Positions 47,301 to 59,565 of a stretch of DNA of 64,000 bases are shown piece by piece. Below the pieces are notes generated by a model. That model saw only the letters and a list, made by a program, of their open reading frames with translations. It searched no databases and was not told the DNA's origin. Position 1 is the stretch's first letter, and every line of letters begins with the position of its first letter. The stretch spans positions 98,328-162,327 of the forward strand of contig BGZK01001382.1 of the NCBI GenBank assembly GCA_005406025.1, in the 5' to 3' direction. This DNA comes from Eumeta japonica (Eukaryota > Arthropoda > Insecta > Lepidoptera > Psychidae). A program made the translations under genes and the position numbers.

Positions 47301-47502
47301 ATTGACTATAGCTTTAGCTAAAATGTCTTCCAAAAAATCTTTTTTCTCTCTAAAAAAAATATTTTTTTAATAAGAAGTAATGTATGTCCTTTTTAATGCC
47401 TTTGATAATATGCGTACAAAGTTTCATAATAATCGATTGAATAGTTTTAACGTAAAAGCGTAACAAACAAACTTACATTCACATTCAGAATATTAGTAGG
47501 GA
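44351..47502 (-). mobile_element. Helitron with both termini, internally deleted
   Basis: On the minus strand the element starts A|TCCCTACTAATATT (T at 47502) and ends ...GCTAG|T (G at 44351), so insertion lies between A and T as is usual for Helitrons. Just before the end, GCGCGAGCAAAGCCGCG-type sequence (CGCGAGC AAA GCCGCG) folds into a six-pair hairpin with one bulge. The 5' TC motif followed by CCTACTAATATT is typical of lepidopteran Helitrons. Inside is a decayed Rep frame (46950 to about 44460); the C-terminal helicase domain is absent. Length 3152 bp. Confidence 0.88.
44460..46950 (-). pseudogene. Helitron Rep (HUH endonuclease) coding region, frameshifted, helicase lost
   Basis: ATG at 46950: MLRKRKSDVSRSSSRASAAK, then frame changes. 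46817-46284 has RQAEQQVARKAIETQKQSQ and a zinc-binding CPYCDALKWKDE...MCC. 46033-45497 carries the conserved region ending FPSTFVNSPRYLHEYTQDAF. 45326-44961 carries EWLKRGLPHVHILIWLEE, the two-histidine HxH-type Rep motif (here HVH). 44959-44440 holds further family segments (QEDMSVAMKQ frame; then SEVPRYCTWNTSKKEWHRRV). Rep nicks and ligates the element DNA during rolling-circle transposition. At least four frame breaks and no Pif1-like helicase motifs: non-functional. Confidence 0.85.
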
Positions 47503-47599
47503 TTGTTTTAATAATTATGTTCAATTTATAATTTAAAACTAGAATATTGCATTTGTAAGGTAACTAATAATATTGCACTATAAGGCTGATCGTACAGAT

Positions 47600-48050
47600 C
47601 GTCTCCAAAACTTCGCGAGCACCATTTGAAACTTAAAAAGCTCAAAAATGATCTGCGAAGGCTCAAAAGATTTCTCTCCAAACATTCCCCTCAAATCACT
47701 CCATACTAACTAAGCAAAGATCGCATCTCGACTGTATTGATTCAATTCTGAGGTTTCTTTTGTCTTACCTCACCTTCGCTGCCATGAGCCTGCTGCCGGG
47801 GATCACTAATTTATGGTTATATATACAGCTAAGCGCGCTTGTTGCGAGACACGTACGGTTTATAACAGCAAGCATTAGCTCATTTATTTTCTCTCCCATA
47901 TCCGCATACGCTCTCGTTTCCATATCTCTCTTAGATGTACCGTCAATTGTAAACGAACAACCATATAAACACACATTTTTCTTTTCCTTATTCAATACTC
48001 TCACCTTAGGATCAGACTTATGGGGCGGTAAATGCTATCGATAAATGCAA
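47600..48050 (-). mobile_element. RTE-like non-LTR remnant
   Basis: Minus strand 48004-47765 reads VCLYGCSFTIDGTSKRDMET, RAYADMGEKINELMLAVINR and ...VIPGSRLMAAKV, matching the post-RT segment at 38273-37974. The nucleotide words AAGCAAAGATCGCATCT and CTGTATTGATT match 38100-38125. Fragmentary. Confidence 0.65.
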
Positions 48051-48059
48051 TAGTAAATG

Positions 48060-49420
48060 CTGCTATAGTCTCCCTTGCTGCTATCGGTTCCCTTTAAAAG
48101 GGCTAGCATTGCGCCAGATAATAGGCATCCCACACACAGACTATTCGGATATCTATAAAATCATGTTTTTTAACGGAAACCTAAAAATATTTATATTGCA
48201 CAGCATATGAACTCCCTTCGACCTGTTAGAAATTTAACCTTTATATATCAATAAAATATTAAATATCAGTGTCAAGTTTATTTTTCATACAAATGTTTCT
48301 TATTTTTTTTTGTATTACATTGAAAACTTTTATAGCGCCGAATAAAAGTTTCATAAGGCTCTTTTCAATACGTAGAAAAACCCATAAACTTTGTCAAACA
48401 TTTGTTAACTTCGTGACCTGTACTTATTGCCCTAAATAAGCGCGGTGCGTTTACTCGAATTGTAGCTTACACTAAAGCAAATAAATAGCGTTAATAAAAA
48501 CTTCTAAATATTCATCACATTTTTATGCTAATATGAGTCGCATAACATATTTATGCAAATAACGGCGTATTTCAATTCAAAATATTGTTCTGCAATTTTG
48601 AAATTATCTTGCTAGCTCGTAGAATTAATATGAAACAAACGTGTTTATGAATAAATATTGATTCCATCCGCTCGGTAATTTATGTTCAATGCACATATAA
48701 GCCACCCGCGTACATTTCCATGACGTTCACGTTCCGGGTTCATCGGTGACCAACTTACAAACATTAAGTTGATATTATGTAATTTATAGTCTTGGAGAAC
48801 GTTGGCGATATTTCATCACCGGTAGTAGCGTTAATCACATATTTACTAGTTGAATATATTATGATGTAATTGACGTTAATTACAGGCGTAATTTATAAAC
48901 GAAAATTTATCAACATAAATTGCTGTTGCTTGTATCTTACATAAAATTTGTTTTTTACTATTGTGCTTTTGATGTCAAGATCTACCAATTTATGTTTAAA
49001 CATTCCTACTTTTTTTCCAAATTAAAGGAAGTCAGAACAGATAGGTTAATACGACTTCTACTGTTGAATCAGTGAATCAGCATTTGGAACGGGTGGTAGT
49101 GGTGATGTTATGTCGAAGACAAACGTTAATGACGTGTTTCAAGTGTAATTTCTATTAGCTATTTTATAATTTTTAACGCAAACCATAGTCAGGTCATACG
49201 AAAAGAAAAATAGCTCCGAAGTACGTTTGATTCGTTTGAACCGTGATCATGAACCGTGTAAATGAAAAAACAGGCTATTAGGCTCATTAAATTCCATATA
49301 TGACCATATAGACGACAAGAACTGAGGTTAGCGAGGTACGAAGAGATGCAATCTAAAGTGAATGTTCGTGGACGTCCTTGCGTTGCCGCGACACGGACAC
49401 AATGCTGTAATCACACATCT
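48060..49420. other. Intergenic, upstream of the putative promoter at 49440
   Basis: AT-rich; a GC-richer patch at 48700-48760 and a CpG-rich run from 49330. Nothing codable. Confidence 0.4.
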
Positions 49421-49429
49421 AGTTGGTTC

Positions 49430-49593
49430 CACGCGATTCAGTGTTGATCCGCACTATCGGACGGAGAACGTCTATCGGCGTGCGTGTGCGTACTTCTATT
49501 AATAAAAGTCGTTTCGCGTAAATAAAATAACAAATCAAACGACGCGTACGCAGCCTCGATTGAGAAAAGAAAGGAGTGCTGTCTTAAGAGACC
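49430..49593 (+). promoter_or_regulatory. Putative initiator and non-coding first exon
   Basis: GATTCAGTGTT contains the arthropod initiator TCAGT with its A at 49440. The following 154 bases are CpG-rich, have no long frame and end ..AGAGACC|GTAAGT at 49593, a consensus donor. This is the usual layout of an insect 5' UTR exon. No TATA box. It pairs naturally with exon 2 at 49917. Confidence 0.45.
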
Positions 49594-49916
49594 GTAAGTA
49601 AAAACTGAATATGCGTTCTCTAAAAATAGTATGTTTTATTTAAAGTTATTTTTTTAATATTGTCTTTTAATATCCATTATTTCCTAAAAGTTGGTATTGA
49701 ATACTATCAGACTAATTAGTGGTGCGTTTTTATTTTGATAACTCAACAAAATATTTTGACTTAATTTCTGGATATTTGAAAAACAATATCGTTATCAATG
49801 GTATGAATATGAAAAACAATTCATAAAATATTTGATAACGTTATAATATTTTTATTCATAGCTTTTCTGAGTTTTTAAAATTTTTTTTTCGTGCTCGGCT
49901 CATGTTTTCTCGGTAG

Positions 49917-49960
49917 TCGAAATCATTTTACAAGCTCAACGTTACACCATTGACATGAAG
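49917..49960 (+). CDS. Putative second exon with start codon (Met-Lys)
   Basis: Acceptor TTTTCTCGGTAG, 38 bases of 5' UTR, then ATGAAG|GTAAGT (ATG at 49955, donor at 49961). A start exon of only Met-Lys followed by a consensus donor is typical of secreted insect proteins such as cuticular proteins, but the product cannot be known because I found no following exon; those may lie in or beyond 50-64 kb. Confidence 0.45.
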
Positions 49961-51760
49961 GTAAGTTATGTATGCTTCATTTACATTATATATTTTTTAC
50001 GTTAATTTAATCGGCATTAAGAATTAATATAAATTACTATTGAACTATTATTTTATAAATCATTTCTCAGACCGTACGTAATATTTTCTTCATTATCCTA
50101 CTACTATAATTAAATTAATCCTTAAAGTGTTTTTACATCGGACATTGTAAATATGCCGCTTTTTCTGTTCTTGAGATTTTTAACGTCTTATTTGAAACAT
50201 TGTTACATTCGAATGCAATCGAACATATCTTACGAGTAATTAGACTTCCTCCAAAGGCCTTTAGGATGAATTTATACAAATTTCAATCAGTTGTAAACAC
50301 ATTTTCGTTATATATGAGATTTATTTATCCGTCAATTTTATTATCTCTGCTTCCGTATGACTTTAAATTAAAACATTACAAGATTAAGAATTGCAGAGAC
50401 AGCTAGTTTATTCTAAACTAGCTATCCCGCCCGCTTCGCTGGGTAATTTTTATTTATATAAATAAAATGGCGAAGGATTTACGGAATTCAAAAAATGAGT
50501 AGCCTAGAACCATCTACAAATCATTCCGCATCGAATGGTCAATCCCGTGTCTATACGTTTAGTAGTTTTTACGTGATTGGCGAACAAAGACAACCTATTT
50601 TCATTATACATGTATAGAAGATGTGCGGAGGATATCCAGTGTTACTGATTTTAAATATAACAATACAATTTTTAAAAATAGTAGAGAAATGTTCTTCATT
50701 TTCAATCAAGTGTTGAAGCAGAGGCAATTAGACCGGCGCACAAGATGCCACAGGTCAAACCTAGAACGTGATTATCACATTATTAATAATACAGCAGTGT
50801 TCGGTTTACGTTTTTTTCCGGCAGGTTAAGTCTATTTCAACTCATTACCGTTTTTTTTTTGAGTGCTCCGACGTTCATTAAGGTTATTTTTTTATTCTAA
50901 TGATGTCATTTAAATCCGACAAAAAATTTGAAACTGCCATGCAATATCAAAATTTCAACCAAATTGAAAATATGAGTGAGCTTTAAAGAACTATTTTAGG
51001 CTAGCTAAAATTCTATGTATATAATTTAGTCAGCACAACAAATTTCCTGCGGCAGTCAATAATATTTAGTATTTTAATTCTATTCTTTCACTGCTTTTGA
51101 ATTGTTTTGAATATTTGAGTACCGACATTTGTGTACCTTTTAAAATAATTTACTAGATTAAAAAAATGTTCACAAACGTTAATTTTTATTTAACGTCACG
51201 AACAATAACGATACCTAATAGAAGTGAAAATAAAAAAAGAAATAGAGTACCTGTTACTTTTATGAGAGGTCAAAGTATTTTTTTTATTTGGAGTAAATAT
51301 TAAGACTAAACAAAAAATATCTTGATAGAATTTGACAATATTGATTAGAATCGAGATCATAATCAAAGGGATAGATGGATAAAAAACAAGAAGGAAATAA
51401 TTCTGCTGTGGCTCCGTCCGGGTGGAGCTTGTTATTATTAAATTATTAGAAGAGTGATCGTTTGTTATAAGAAATGATAGAACCCACAGGATGTTTAGCT
51501 GAGCGGCGCCGTGGGCACGATTAATTTATTAATTAAATAAGTCTATTTACAAATATGATTATATATGGAATTCAGAGTAAACGCCTGGTATAAAGCTTTA
51601 TTTTGAAACTTTCTCCTTATGGGCTTCCCGAGAAATTATGCAGGTGCTTAAGCAACTTTCTCACGGGACCCAAGAAAGCTGATATCCTTTAAGGCTGTGT
51701 ACCGCCCCCTACTTTGTTGCTCCTCCATATATAGATTTAGTTAGAGTTGGTAACATCCGT
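49961..51760. other. Possible intron of the Met-Lys gene; AT-rich with one repeat
   Basis: Nothing codable except chance frames. Contains the repeat at 50405-50620. Confidence 0.4.
50405..50620 (+). repeat. Dispersed repeat, CTAGCTATCCCGCCCGCTTCGC end and AGTAGTTTTTACGTGAT motif
   Basis: Starts ACTAGCTATCCCGCCCGC and contains AGTAGCCTAGAACCATCT and TTTAGTAGTTTTTACGTGAT. This order is familiar from a widespread lepidopteran short retroelement tail. The last motif recurs in reverse complement near 61880-61905. Confidence 0.55.
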
Positions 51761-51829
51761 TACTAAGCACATTAAAGTACTGAAGACTCCGGCCACATTA
51801 ATATTTCTCGGAACCGTGATAGTGAGTGT

Positions 51830-52570
51830 CGAAACCAACTTGTTTTTAATATCGAGATAGTCTTACAGCAAGTCTTGGAAAGAAGTAAAGTTAACCTTGT
51901 TGAATTCAACTCCCGAAAGACATGTCTTTGCGCTGTTAGCACTAAAAAATCCTCTTTAGTCCCCTACCTTTTCTTTAAAAGCACTCCTCTTAGTGCCACA
52001 TCGAGTGTTATTGAAAGCTCGTAGGGATTATCGGTGTCAACATATCGAGCAGCGTTTTGTTTCGTGATCATCTAGAGAACAAACTATAACTTGTTTCTAA
52101 AAAGCTTAGGGTGTTTAATAGAGATTAAGAGTATTTCAAAATGGATCATCGCCTCTTACTTTATAAGGCGTAGGTTCGATATCATCTAGGACATTGTTGT
52201 CACTTGTGAGCTGGAGAACCCCAATATCAACTTTTGACTCTAGACCGCATCCAATATCTAGCATCTCGAATTATCGGCGACCCAGTAGTGTCTGGTCAAC
52301 TCGTCCCGTTAGCTTTACGAAGAGATGTAGCATCTTTTTGTAAGCTCTATGTAAGAGATGTAGCATCTTTGTGTAAGTTCTACTGTGGGTAATATTCTAA
52401 AGAGCTTATCAACCTCATTTGTGCCATTGATTTCCATCATCATTCCGCTCGCCAGAAATACTATCAGCACCACTTTGATAGCTGGTGTTCTACTACCGTA
52501 TGCTTCATGTGCACTTTTTTTCCACGTATGAACTTTAGAATGATTTACCATTGGCGATATTTTCAATGAT
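51830..52570 (+). pseudogene. Jockey-like non-LTR reverse transcriptase C-terminal remnant
   Basis: Plus strand reads IEIVLQQVLERSKVNLVEFN, SRKTCLCAVSTKKSS, then, after decay, HRLLLYKA, PQYQLL, SRIIGDPVVSGQL, LALRRDVASFCKLY, CAIDFHHHSARQKYY and SWCSTTVCF up to a stop at 52568-52570. This is the C-terminal part of ORF2 (after the RT palm) in Jockey-type elements. Several stops and frameshifts, and an in-frame 33-bp duplication at 52321-52386. The 5' part is missing. Confidence 0.75.
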
Positions 52571-52579
52571 CTATATTAA

Positions 52580-55090
52580 GGACGTCTTCAAGAAAGAGCT
52601 TACTAATTTCTGATAGTCTGACAACACACTGGTGACTTGGGTCGGGAGCATGTATGTTTGACGACATAAGGAAATGGGTGGATGAGAGATGATTTAATAT
52701 ATAATGAAAAGGAATTAACTTTTTCCATAACCTGATATCTGACATTAGATCGAGAATATTAAATTTTGGTAAGAAAACCGTGATGCCACAGTTAAAATTC
52801 CAATTTCTTTAAACTTATTTATAAGGGAAACACGCGGTTTTAACCCGTAAATTACGTGAAGAACCCCTTTTGTAACATGAAAATTCTGTAAACATCCGCA
52901 GCATGTACCCAAAGCATGATGTTATATGATCTCAAGTTATAGAAATAGCCAAAATAAACCAACTGGTTTGGATATCGAACAAATTTCTTATCTTTTAATT
53001 TTAAATGTAGGCAGAGCGGAGCAGCTTCAATCGACCGATTTCGACAGCATCCGGGTATACAATAGTAACTCGATAAGCTCACGGTTCTCGTTTCTTATTA
53101 AAATAATATCAGATTTAAATTTCGCATTCGGAAGTGAGAATTTCACACAATGCATTTTCTTCCTATTTTCTTTCTTCTTGGTATTAGCTTATCAGATTCG
53201 TAAATAAAATAGGCTATGAGATATCAAAAAAAAATTTAGAATTTTACTGGTAGTTCCAGAGGTTAACTCATCCAAACAAACAAACTATTTAATATCAGAA
53301 TACGTATATAAGCAAAATTAACTTTTATTAAAAATTGTACCTTTGTTTATTAATAGACTTGTGAATAAGCAAATGTACAAAGTTAGAGCATATATGTTAG
53401 CAATATATTTAGTCATAATGTTCGTTCAGTCATCGACTGATAATCAATAGATTTTCTTTAGTAATCCACCAAATAATCACACTAATGTTGAAACTACTAG
53501 TACACAAAAAGTTCCACCTCCCCGAGCCCAACGAAATTAAGTACACTAAACTATGGTGACAGTGTTAAAATCATCCTTTGACTAATGATAAGATTTGCAG
53601 AAGATGTGAAATGTTTTATCTTTCAAAGAAATCAGATAAACGACTGCTGACGGTACCCAAGCGTCCTTTTATGCGTTTGCGCGTTTCCTGTTCAGTAATG
53701 TTCCAAATGCAATGGAACATTTTTGCTCATAAATTCGTTTGCAGTTCAATAATTGTTAGCAGTTAATTTTTTTAACATGTCACAAAGATTCTGATTGCCA
53801 CTGAACTATATTTGGAGTTTCTGAAATATCCGCAAACCTGTTACCTTGTATTTATATATTTGTGTAGAACAAATATACGTTCTACTGGCGGGTGATTTAG
53901 AGTTGACCTGAACGTTAGAATCCTGTGTTCCCAGCCAAAGCAAGATAATAAATGTGCTGAGGGCTGAATGATATAAGGGTAGTTAAAAACGCCATTTCAT
54001 ATTATCGCCTTAGAGTACTAGGCGCAATCCTATTTGAAGTAATCTTGTCCCTCTACGAACTATTGCGGAGATGTTTGTCTACCATCAAGACTATAAAAAT
54101 TTTAGAAATTGCTGATTCTGTTTTAATATTTCACTAAAAAGAGAAAAAAATAGTTTGTAAACCTGTAAGTTCAATAGCTTTTTTCATAGAAAACTAAAGT
54201 ATAATATGCCAATATTATAATCAAAACTCCAAGGTTTATTAAAGGTGTTTTTAAACTAGCTATGTACAACGTGCAGGACAGTGCTCCATACAATCGTAAA
54301 ACGTTTCTTTTGAGGTCATGAAAAATTGAAAAATCTGCTCACATTTTTTCTGTTTAAAAACATTCTTTCTTGACGATTTGAACTAATAGCAAGGTAAAGA
54401 AAACTAGTAATAAATCAATTGACAACGTCGCATTATTTTATGGATCAAGGTGTCCCGTTTCATACAGAAAAGAGTTCAAACTTTGATCTTGCATCAATAC
54501 GTACGTTTTTCAACTAACATGTGGATTTAAATATCGACTGTCACTTGCCGTATCGGTGTAAATAAAAAACATAGCATTGAGTCAATAAATTTCTTGGAGG
54601 TAGGTCCTGAATTTGTAAATTTGTATTAGATGGATCGTAGTCCAGAGAACTTTGGAAACCACTGATATTAACAAATGGATATAAATAAAATAAGATTATT
54701 CTTTGCAGGTTAGTATTACAAACGATTTGTACAAACGACATATATCGCCATTTAACGTCAACCAATTTGAAAAGGTATGAGGTCATATGCAGAGCTAAAT
54801 TATTCCTCCAACAAATGATAACATTATTCTAATTCTCAAACTAATTAAAATCTCATCAGTTTAGTTAAGAAAAAAAGTATATTCGGTACTGAAAAAAAAG
54901 GACGTTATTAAAACCTACAACTTTATAGGCTGATTTGAGTTTAATGATTAATCTGAAAATAAATGTACAAGTTTGCGTTTGTATTATATAAATATTTAAT
55001 TGTCACTAACAAACTCATTTATTCATCAAGAAATCTTTGTAACTATGGATCCAGTTAAGACAAAATTGGTTTAGTAATAGTTGACATGAG
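52580..55090. other. Intergenic or intronic, nothing supported
   Basis: A short GC-richer patch at 52990-53050 (TGTAG|GCAGAGCGG...CCGG|GTATAC) has exon-like borders but no protein I can support in any frame. Confidence 0.35.
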
Positions 55091-55099
55091 TTAGATGCC

Positions 55100-55605
55100 T
55101 ACTAAGATAGAATTTGCAAAGTCAGTCGTACTTTGCCTCTTTCAAACACTCATGTTAGTCTTGCTGAAATTTAGTTTCATAACTATTTTCTTTCGTCCAT
55201 TTTACTTACCGTTTCTTGTAACTTGCGCCGATGGCGTAAGAATTATTCGATCATTGGCGTACAGGAGGCATTTGACAGCTTATCCATTCTTAGTCCACAC
55301 TCATACTCTTTCAAATTATACATACAGCTATCCATGAATAGACTAAATAGTGACGGTAAAGGTACACATCCCTGCCTGACACATCTGCGGATGTCAAACC
55401 AGTCAATATACCCCATCTATTTTGACGCAGTCACTGTAGCCCCTGTATAGGGATTGCAGTGCTTGTATCAATCCGCTTCTCAAACCATGAATGAATAAGA
55501 CACCACTACCATGCACTCCACAGATCATTTCTGTTCACTCTCTCATAAACTTTTTCCAGATCTACTAAAATACATAAACGACTAAATTTCGTTGTCTAGT
55601 ACCAT
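55100..55605 (-). mobile_element. RTE-like non-LTR reverse transcriptase remnant
   Basis: Minus strand reads VLFIHGLRSGLIQALQSLYRG, then WFDIRRCVRQGCVPLPSLFS, LFMDSCMYNLKEYECGLRMD, then degrades where the catalytic YADD is expected. The best preserved copy of the family also seen at 13375, 37195, 40630 and 47600. Confidence 0.8.
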
Positions 55606-57294
55606 ATTGTGGTATTATTCCCCAAACTAAAACATTAATCCAATGTCTAAGAATCTTAATAACTTTCTTTGTAGTTTGATCTTCTCGTTGAAATACCAGC
55701 ATTAAGGTAAGACTCCACGTTATGTAGGTCGTTTTCATTTTTCCGATCTATACAACGTAGATCTCAACCTACCAGCGGCACGCTTCTACTTTTTTATATC
55801 TTGATCTTCTACTTTTGACATTTGGATGAATTAAAGAAAATACTATATAAAAATCAAAATAATTAAAGGAACAAAAATATTTCAATTGACTTAAATTTTA
55901 AATTACAATTTTTATATTTGGAAAATTTTCACATATATACTTAATTCACCTTTTCTATTAACATTATTTTGTTCGAAATCTTTATTTTGTCTATAACGTT
56001 TGTTAAATAAGGGCTTCTATTGTTCTATATGAAAGTTGACTATCCCATTTGTTTTGACTTTCAATTTAGTTTTACAAAGAGCAATTTTATTATAGCTCTA
56101 TATTAGTATAAAGATTTACCTTATAGATTAAAACTCATTGTTTAGTAACATTTTATAGTACTATTCCCCCAATGGTTAAAAATATTAACAATTCAGTAAG
56201 GTAAAGCTCCACATTGTACAGGTCGTTTTCATGTTTCCGATCTATATAATGTTGGTTCTAACCTCCCTGCGGTACCCTTCTAGTTTTTAATATCTTGATC
56301 TTGTACTTTTGTCATTAAGATGAATTTTGAAATGCGTAGTCATTGGGGGTTGTCGACAAAAATGAAAACATATAAATAACTATTTAATCCCAGTGGTTTT
56401 TCGGGTTTTCAAATTGTATGTCATATAAAATTTTAAACATCGTAACTTAGCAATTGAAACCATTAATATTAGTTTGGTTTCCACATATATAGGCATCTCG
56501 AATAATAATTACCTAGATTATTATCTAGTTTATTTATTCATCCAGACAAGAAATAGGCTGCTCAAGCAATATAAGAATGAATTAAAAGGTATTGTGCAGA
56601 TATTTATATTTGAATTGCAAACTTTAAGGCTTTTAATTTTAGCGAAGCGAGAGTAATACTGCAATTGACTTAAATTTTAAAATCTAATTATCCGATATAA
56701 AAAAAGTTTCACACATACTTACAATCAACATTAGAATGTCGTCGATCCCAAATCATAAGATGTTACTAATATGCAAATCGGTATATATATTTGTCTTAAT
56801 GTTTGTAGAATAAGCATATACATTATTAGATTTAAAACTTTCTTCCTTGTTTTAAGTATTATTACAAGTTCGCTTTGATAAAATACCATTAGTAAGGTAA
56901 GACCTACCATAATACAGGTCGTTTACAAACTTTAAATTTATATAGTGTGAAGTACGGGTGTACTTGATAGGGTTACCAACGGCACTCTTCTACTTTTATT
57001 GATTTGAAATCAAAAGTAGAATATCAAATTGTACTTTTGATTTTAAATTAATAAAATTTGGCGGTCATTGGGGACTTTGGATAGAAACGAAAATTTAGGG
57101 GTATGCTATAACTGACTTTTTGGGGTTTTTCAAAATCATTGTGATATCAATACCTGGTATATTGTAATTTGTAAATTACAATCATAACATTAGTTTGGTT
57201 CTCATATAAAATTTTTGTGCATAAGATTGTACTACATAATAGAAAAATCCTTATTTTGTCTTAATTTTGTGGAGTTCCACAAAAAAAACACAAG

Positions 57295-57345
57295 AAAGTT
57301 CCATTCGAACAATAGATACCTTATCTATTGTTCGAATGGAGCTTT
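57295..57345. repeat. Hairpin, 24-bp arms, 3-nt loop
   Basis: AAAGTTCCATTCGAACAATA... at 57295-57318 pairs with 57322-57345 at 23 of 24 positions; the loop is CCT. Confidence 0.95.
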
Positions 57346-57812
57346 CTTTTTAGTTTGAAATAATATTGCAATTTCTTTTTCTTTTCTTATTCGTTGAAAT
57401 ACCATCAGTAATGTAAAACCTCACACAATACAGATCGCTTTTATATTTCAGACGAGGCGCACCCCTCCAGCAGCTTTATTTTACTTTCCGTTGTCTTGAT
57501 TAAACTGGTGGCGTTTTCCCTAAATTCTATTTTAAATAAAAATTAAGTGCTGAGAGACTATAACGATATTTAAATTCTTAGAAATATTTTCATTACAAAA
57601 ATTTTGATATATGTCTTTTTTATTGCATAAATATTGTGTTTGTAAACAAAATGCTACAGCAAATGTTTTTCAAGTTCTTTTCGAAGTAACGTATTAATAT
57701 TATTATACAATAATCGTTGTTAATATACAAGAATTACTAATTTTATTGAAAATAATAATGAATTTAATTAAAAAAGTTTGATAATAATTAAATAAATAAA
57801 AAAAAAAACAAA

Positions 57813-57886
57813 TGCTAGGACAGATTCGAACCCGGGCATCCAACACGCGCGAAGTAATGTATTTGGAACAGTTGAGCTAAATCGTA
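57813..57886 (-). repeat. tRNA-like sequence: tRNA pseudogene or SINE head
   Basis: Minus strand has an A-box-like TAGCTCAACTGTTCC (57879-57865) and, 31 bases further on, a perfect B-box core in GGGTTCGAATC (57833-57823), with a T-run after the 3' end (57810-57800) that could stop Pol III. The anticodon arm does not fold cleanly and the acceptor arm is not closed, so it is not a functional tRNA gene. Confidence 0.5.
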
Positions 57887-58691
57887 CAACTGATTCTCAG
57901 ATGAAAATAGTTGTGCTATCCTTCAATCAAGTACACAGCGGTCAACATTTTACGTCGCGATCAAACTTTTTTTCGTGTAGTTCCTATCCGCCGAGCGTCT
58001 GAGTGTAAGGTTCGATAAGGAATCGTTCCAAATATTAAAATCATAACATTAGTGATTTTCATCTCTAGTGATATTCCAAGTAACAATTATATACATTTTG
58101 TGTGGTTTATTTTTTGATCAATGCACATGATGAGCTGAGTAAGCAGTAAGTTTGAAATGAGAGTGTTTTAGATTAAAGTATGAATTGCAGAATTTAAACT
58201 TTTATTTGTAAAATACAGTAATGTTGTAATTAACTTAGATTTAAAAATACAACTATTGTATACATAAAACTAACGGAAAGGCGTGGGACCGCCGTGCAGA
58301 TGTGAAAAATCGAAACTACTTTGTATAGGAATACGCATGAAGATTTATTAAAGGAAATAAATATGGCATAATCAAAACGAAACATTTAGATTTTTAAAGG
58401 AAAATCATATTTTATATTAAAAACTGTTTTCTGTTTTTCTCTTGAGGATATATTGTAAAATATGTGGTATTGAAATCAAAACAAAACAAAGCTTTAGGTG
58501 TTTCATCATAATATTTAATCCGATATCTCATTAATTACCTGTTACAGTAGCAGTCGATTCGTTCTTAAATCAAAAGGGCGCAAACGACTCATGCGCAGAG
58601 CGCAGTGGAAGAAAATAGCCTGAATCGAGACGACGTCTTGGTCTCGACGATTTCACTTTCATAACGAGCGATAAGATGTTTCAGATCAAAA

Positions 58692-58723
58692 GTCTTTACA
58701 TATGTATATACATATGTAAAGAC
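58692..58723. repeat. Perfect 32-bp palindrome
   Basis: GTCTTTACATATGTAT followed directly by its reverse complement, with no spacer. Confidence 0.95.
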
Positions 58724-58758
58724 CATGTATGTACACTACATAGACATATGTATATATA

Positions 58759-58786
58759 CACTATATAGACATATGTCTATATAGTG
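58759..58786. repeat. Perfect 28-bp palindrome
   Basis: CACTATATAGACAT followed directly by its reverse complement; shares the ACATATGT core with the palindrome 36 bases to its left. Confidence 0.95.
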
Positions 58787-59565
58787 AATATAAACTAGCT
58801 TCACTTATATTATTAACATTAGCATGTCGATGATCCGAACTCATAAGATCTTACTAACACAATAATCTGTATATACACTTATGTAAATGTTTGCCGAATA
58901 AGGGTATCCATTTTTGATTTGAAAGTTGACTGTTCCATCTCTATTGGTTTTCATTTTAGTTTTATAGATTCATAGGTCTATATGGTTATGAAAGACGAGC
59001 TTAACGATTTAAATTCATTGTTTAACAACATCTTATGAAATTAGGGCCCGAAGAAAATATTAATCCGACGGACAAGAATCTTGCAATTTTCTTTTAGTTT
59101 GATCGTCTTGTTAAAATACCATTAAGGTGAAGCTCTACATTGTACAGGTCGTTTTCATATTTTGGCTCTATATAATGTAGGTTGAACCTTCCAGCGGTAC
59201 TCTTCTTTTTGATGTCTAAGTTTTCTATTTTTGTTGTTTACAGGAATAAATATTAGGCTATCAGTTATTAGGGACTGGCTACAGTAAAGAAAACTCAAAG
59301 TTATGACATAACAGTAGTTTTTTGAGGTTTGTAAATTAATTATAACATCACTAATTCAAATATCGTAATTTGTACATTAAAATCATTAACATTAGTCTGG
59401 TTTCCATATCTACCAGTACTCCGAACAATAATTAAATACATTTGTTTTTTATTTTGACTTTTTTGTTTATTAATCAGATCACACAACGGGCTGAACAAGC
59501 CCATTAATTTGAAAAAAAAGTCAATGTGCTCATTGCAGTTTGAATTTCATAATATATGCCCTTTA

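Noticed and set aside
52985..53045. Exon-like patch with TGTAG acceptor and GTATAC donor
   Set aside because: All frames are short and none resembles a secreted protein continuing the Met-Lys start exon.
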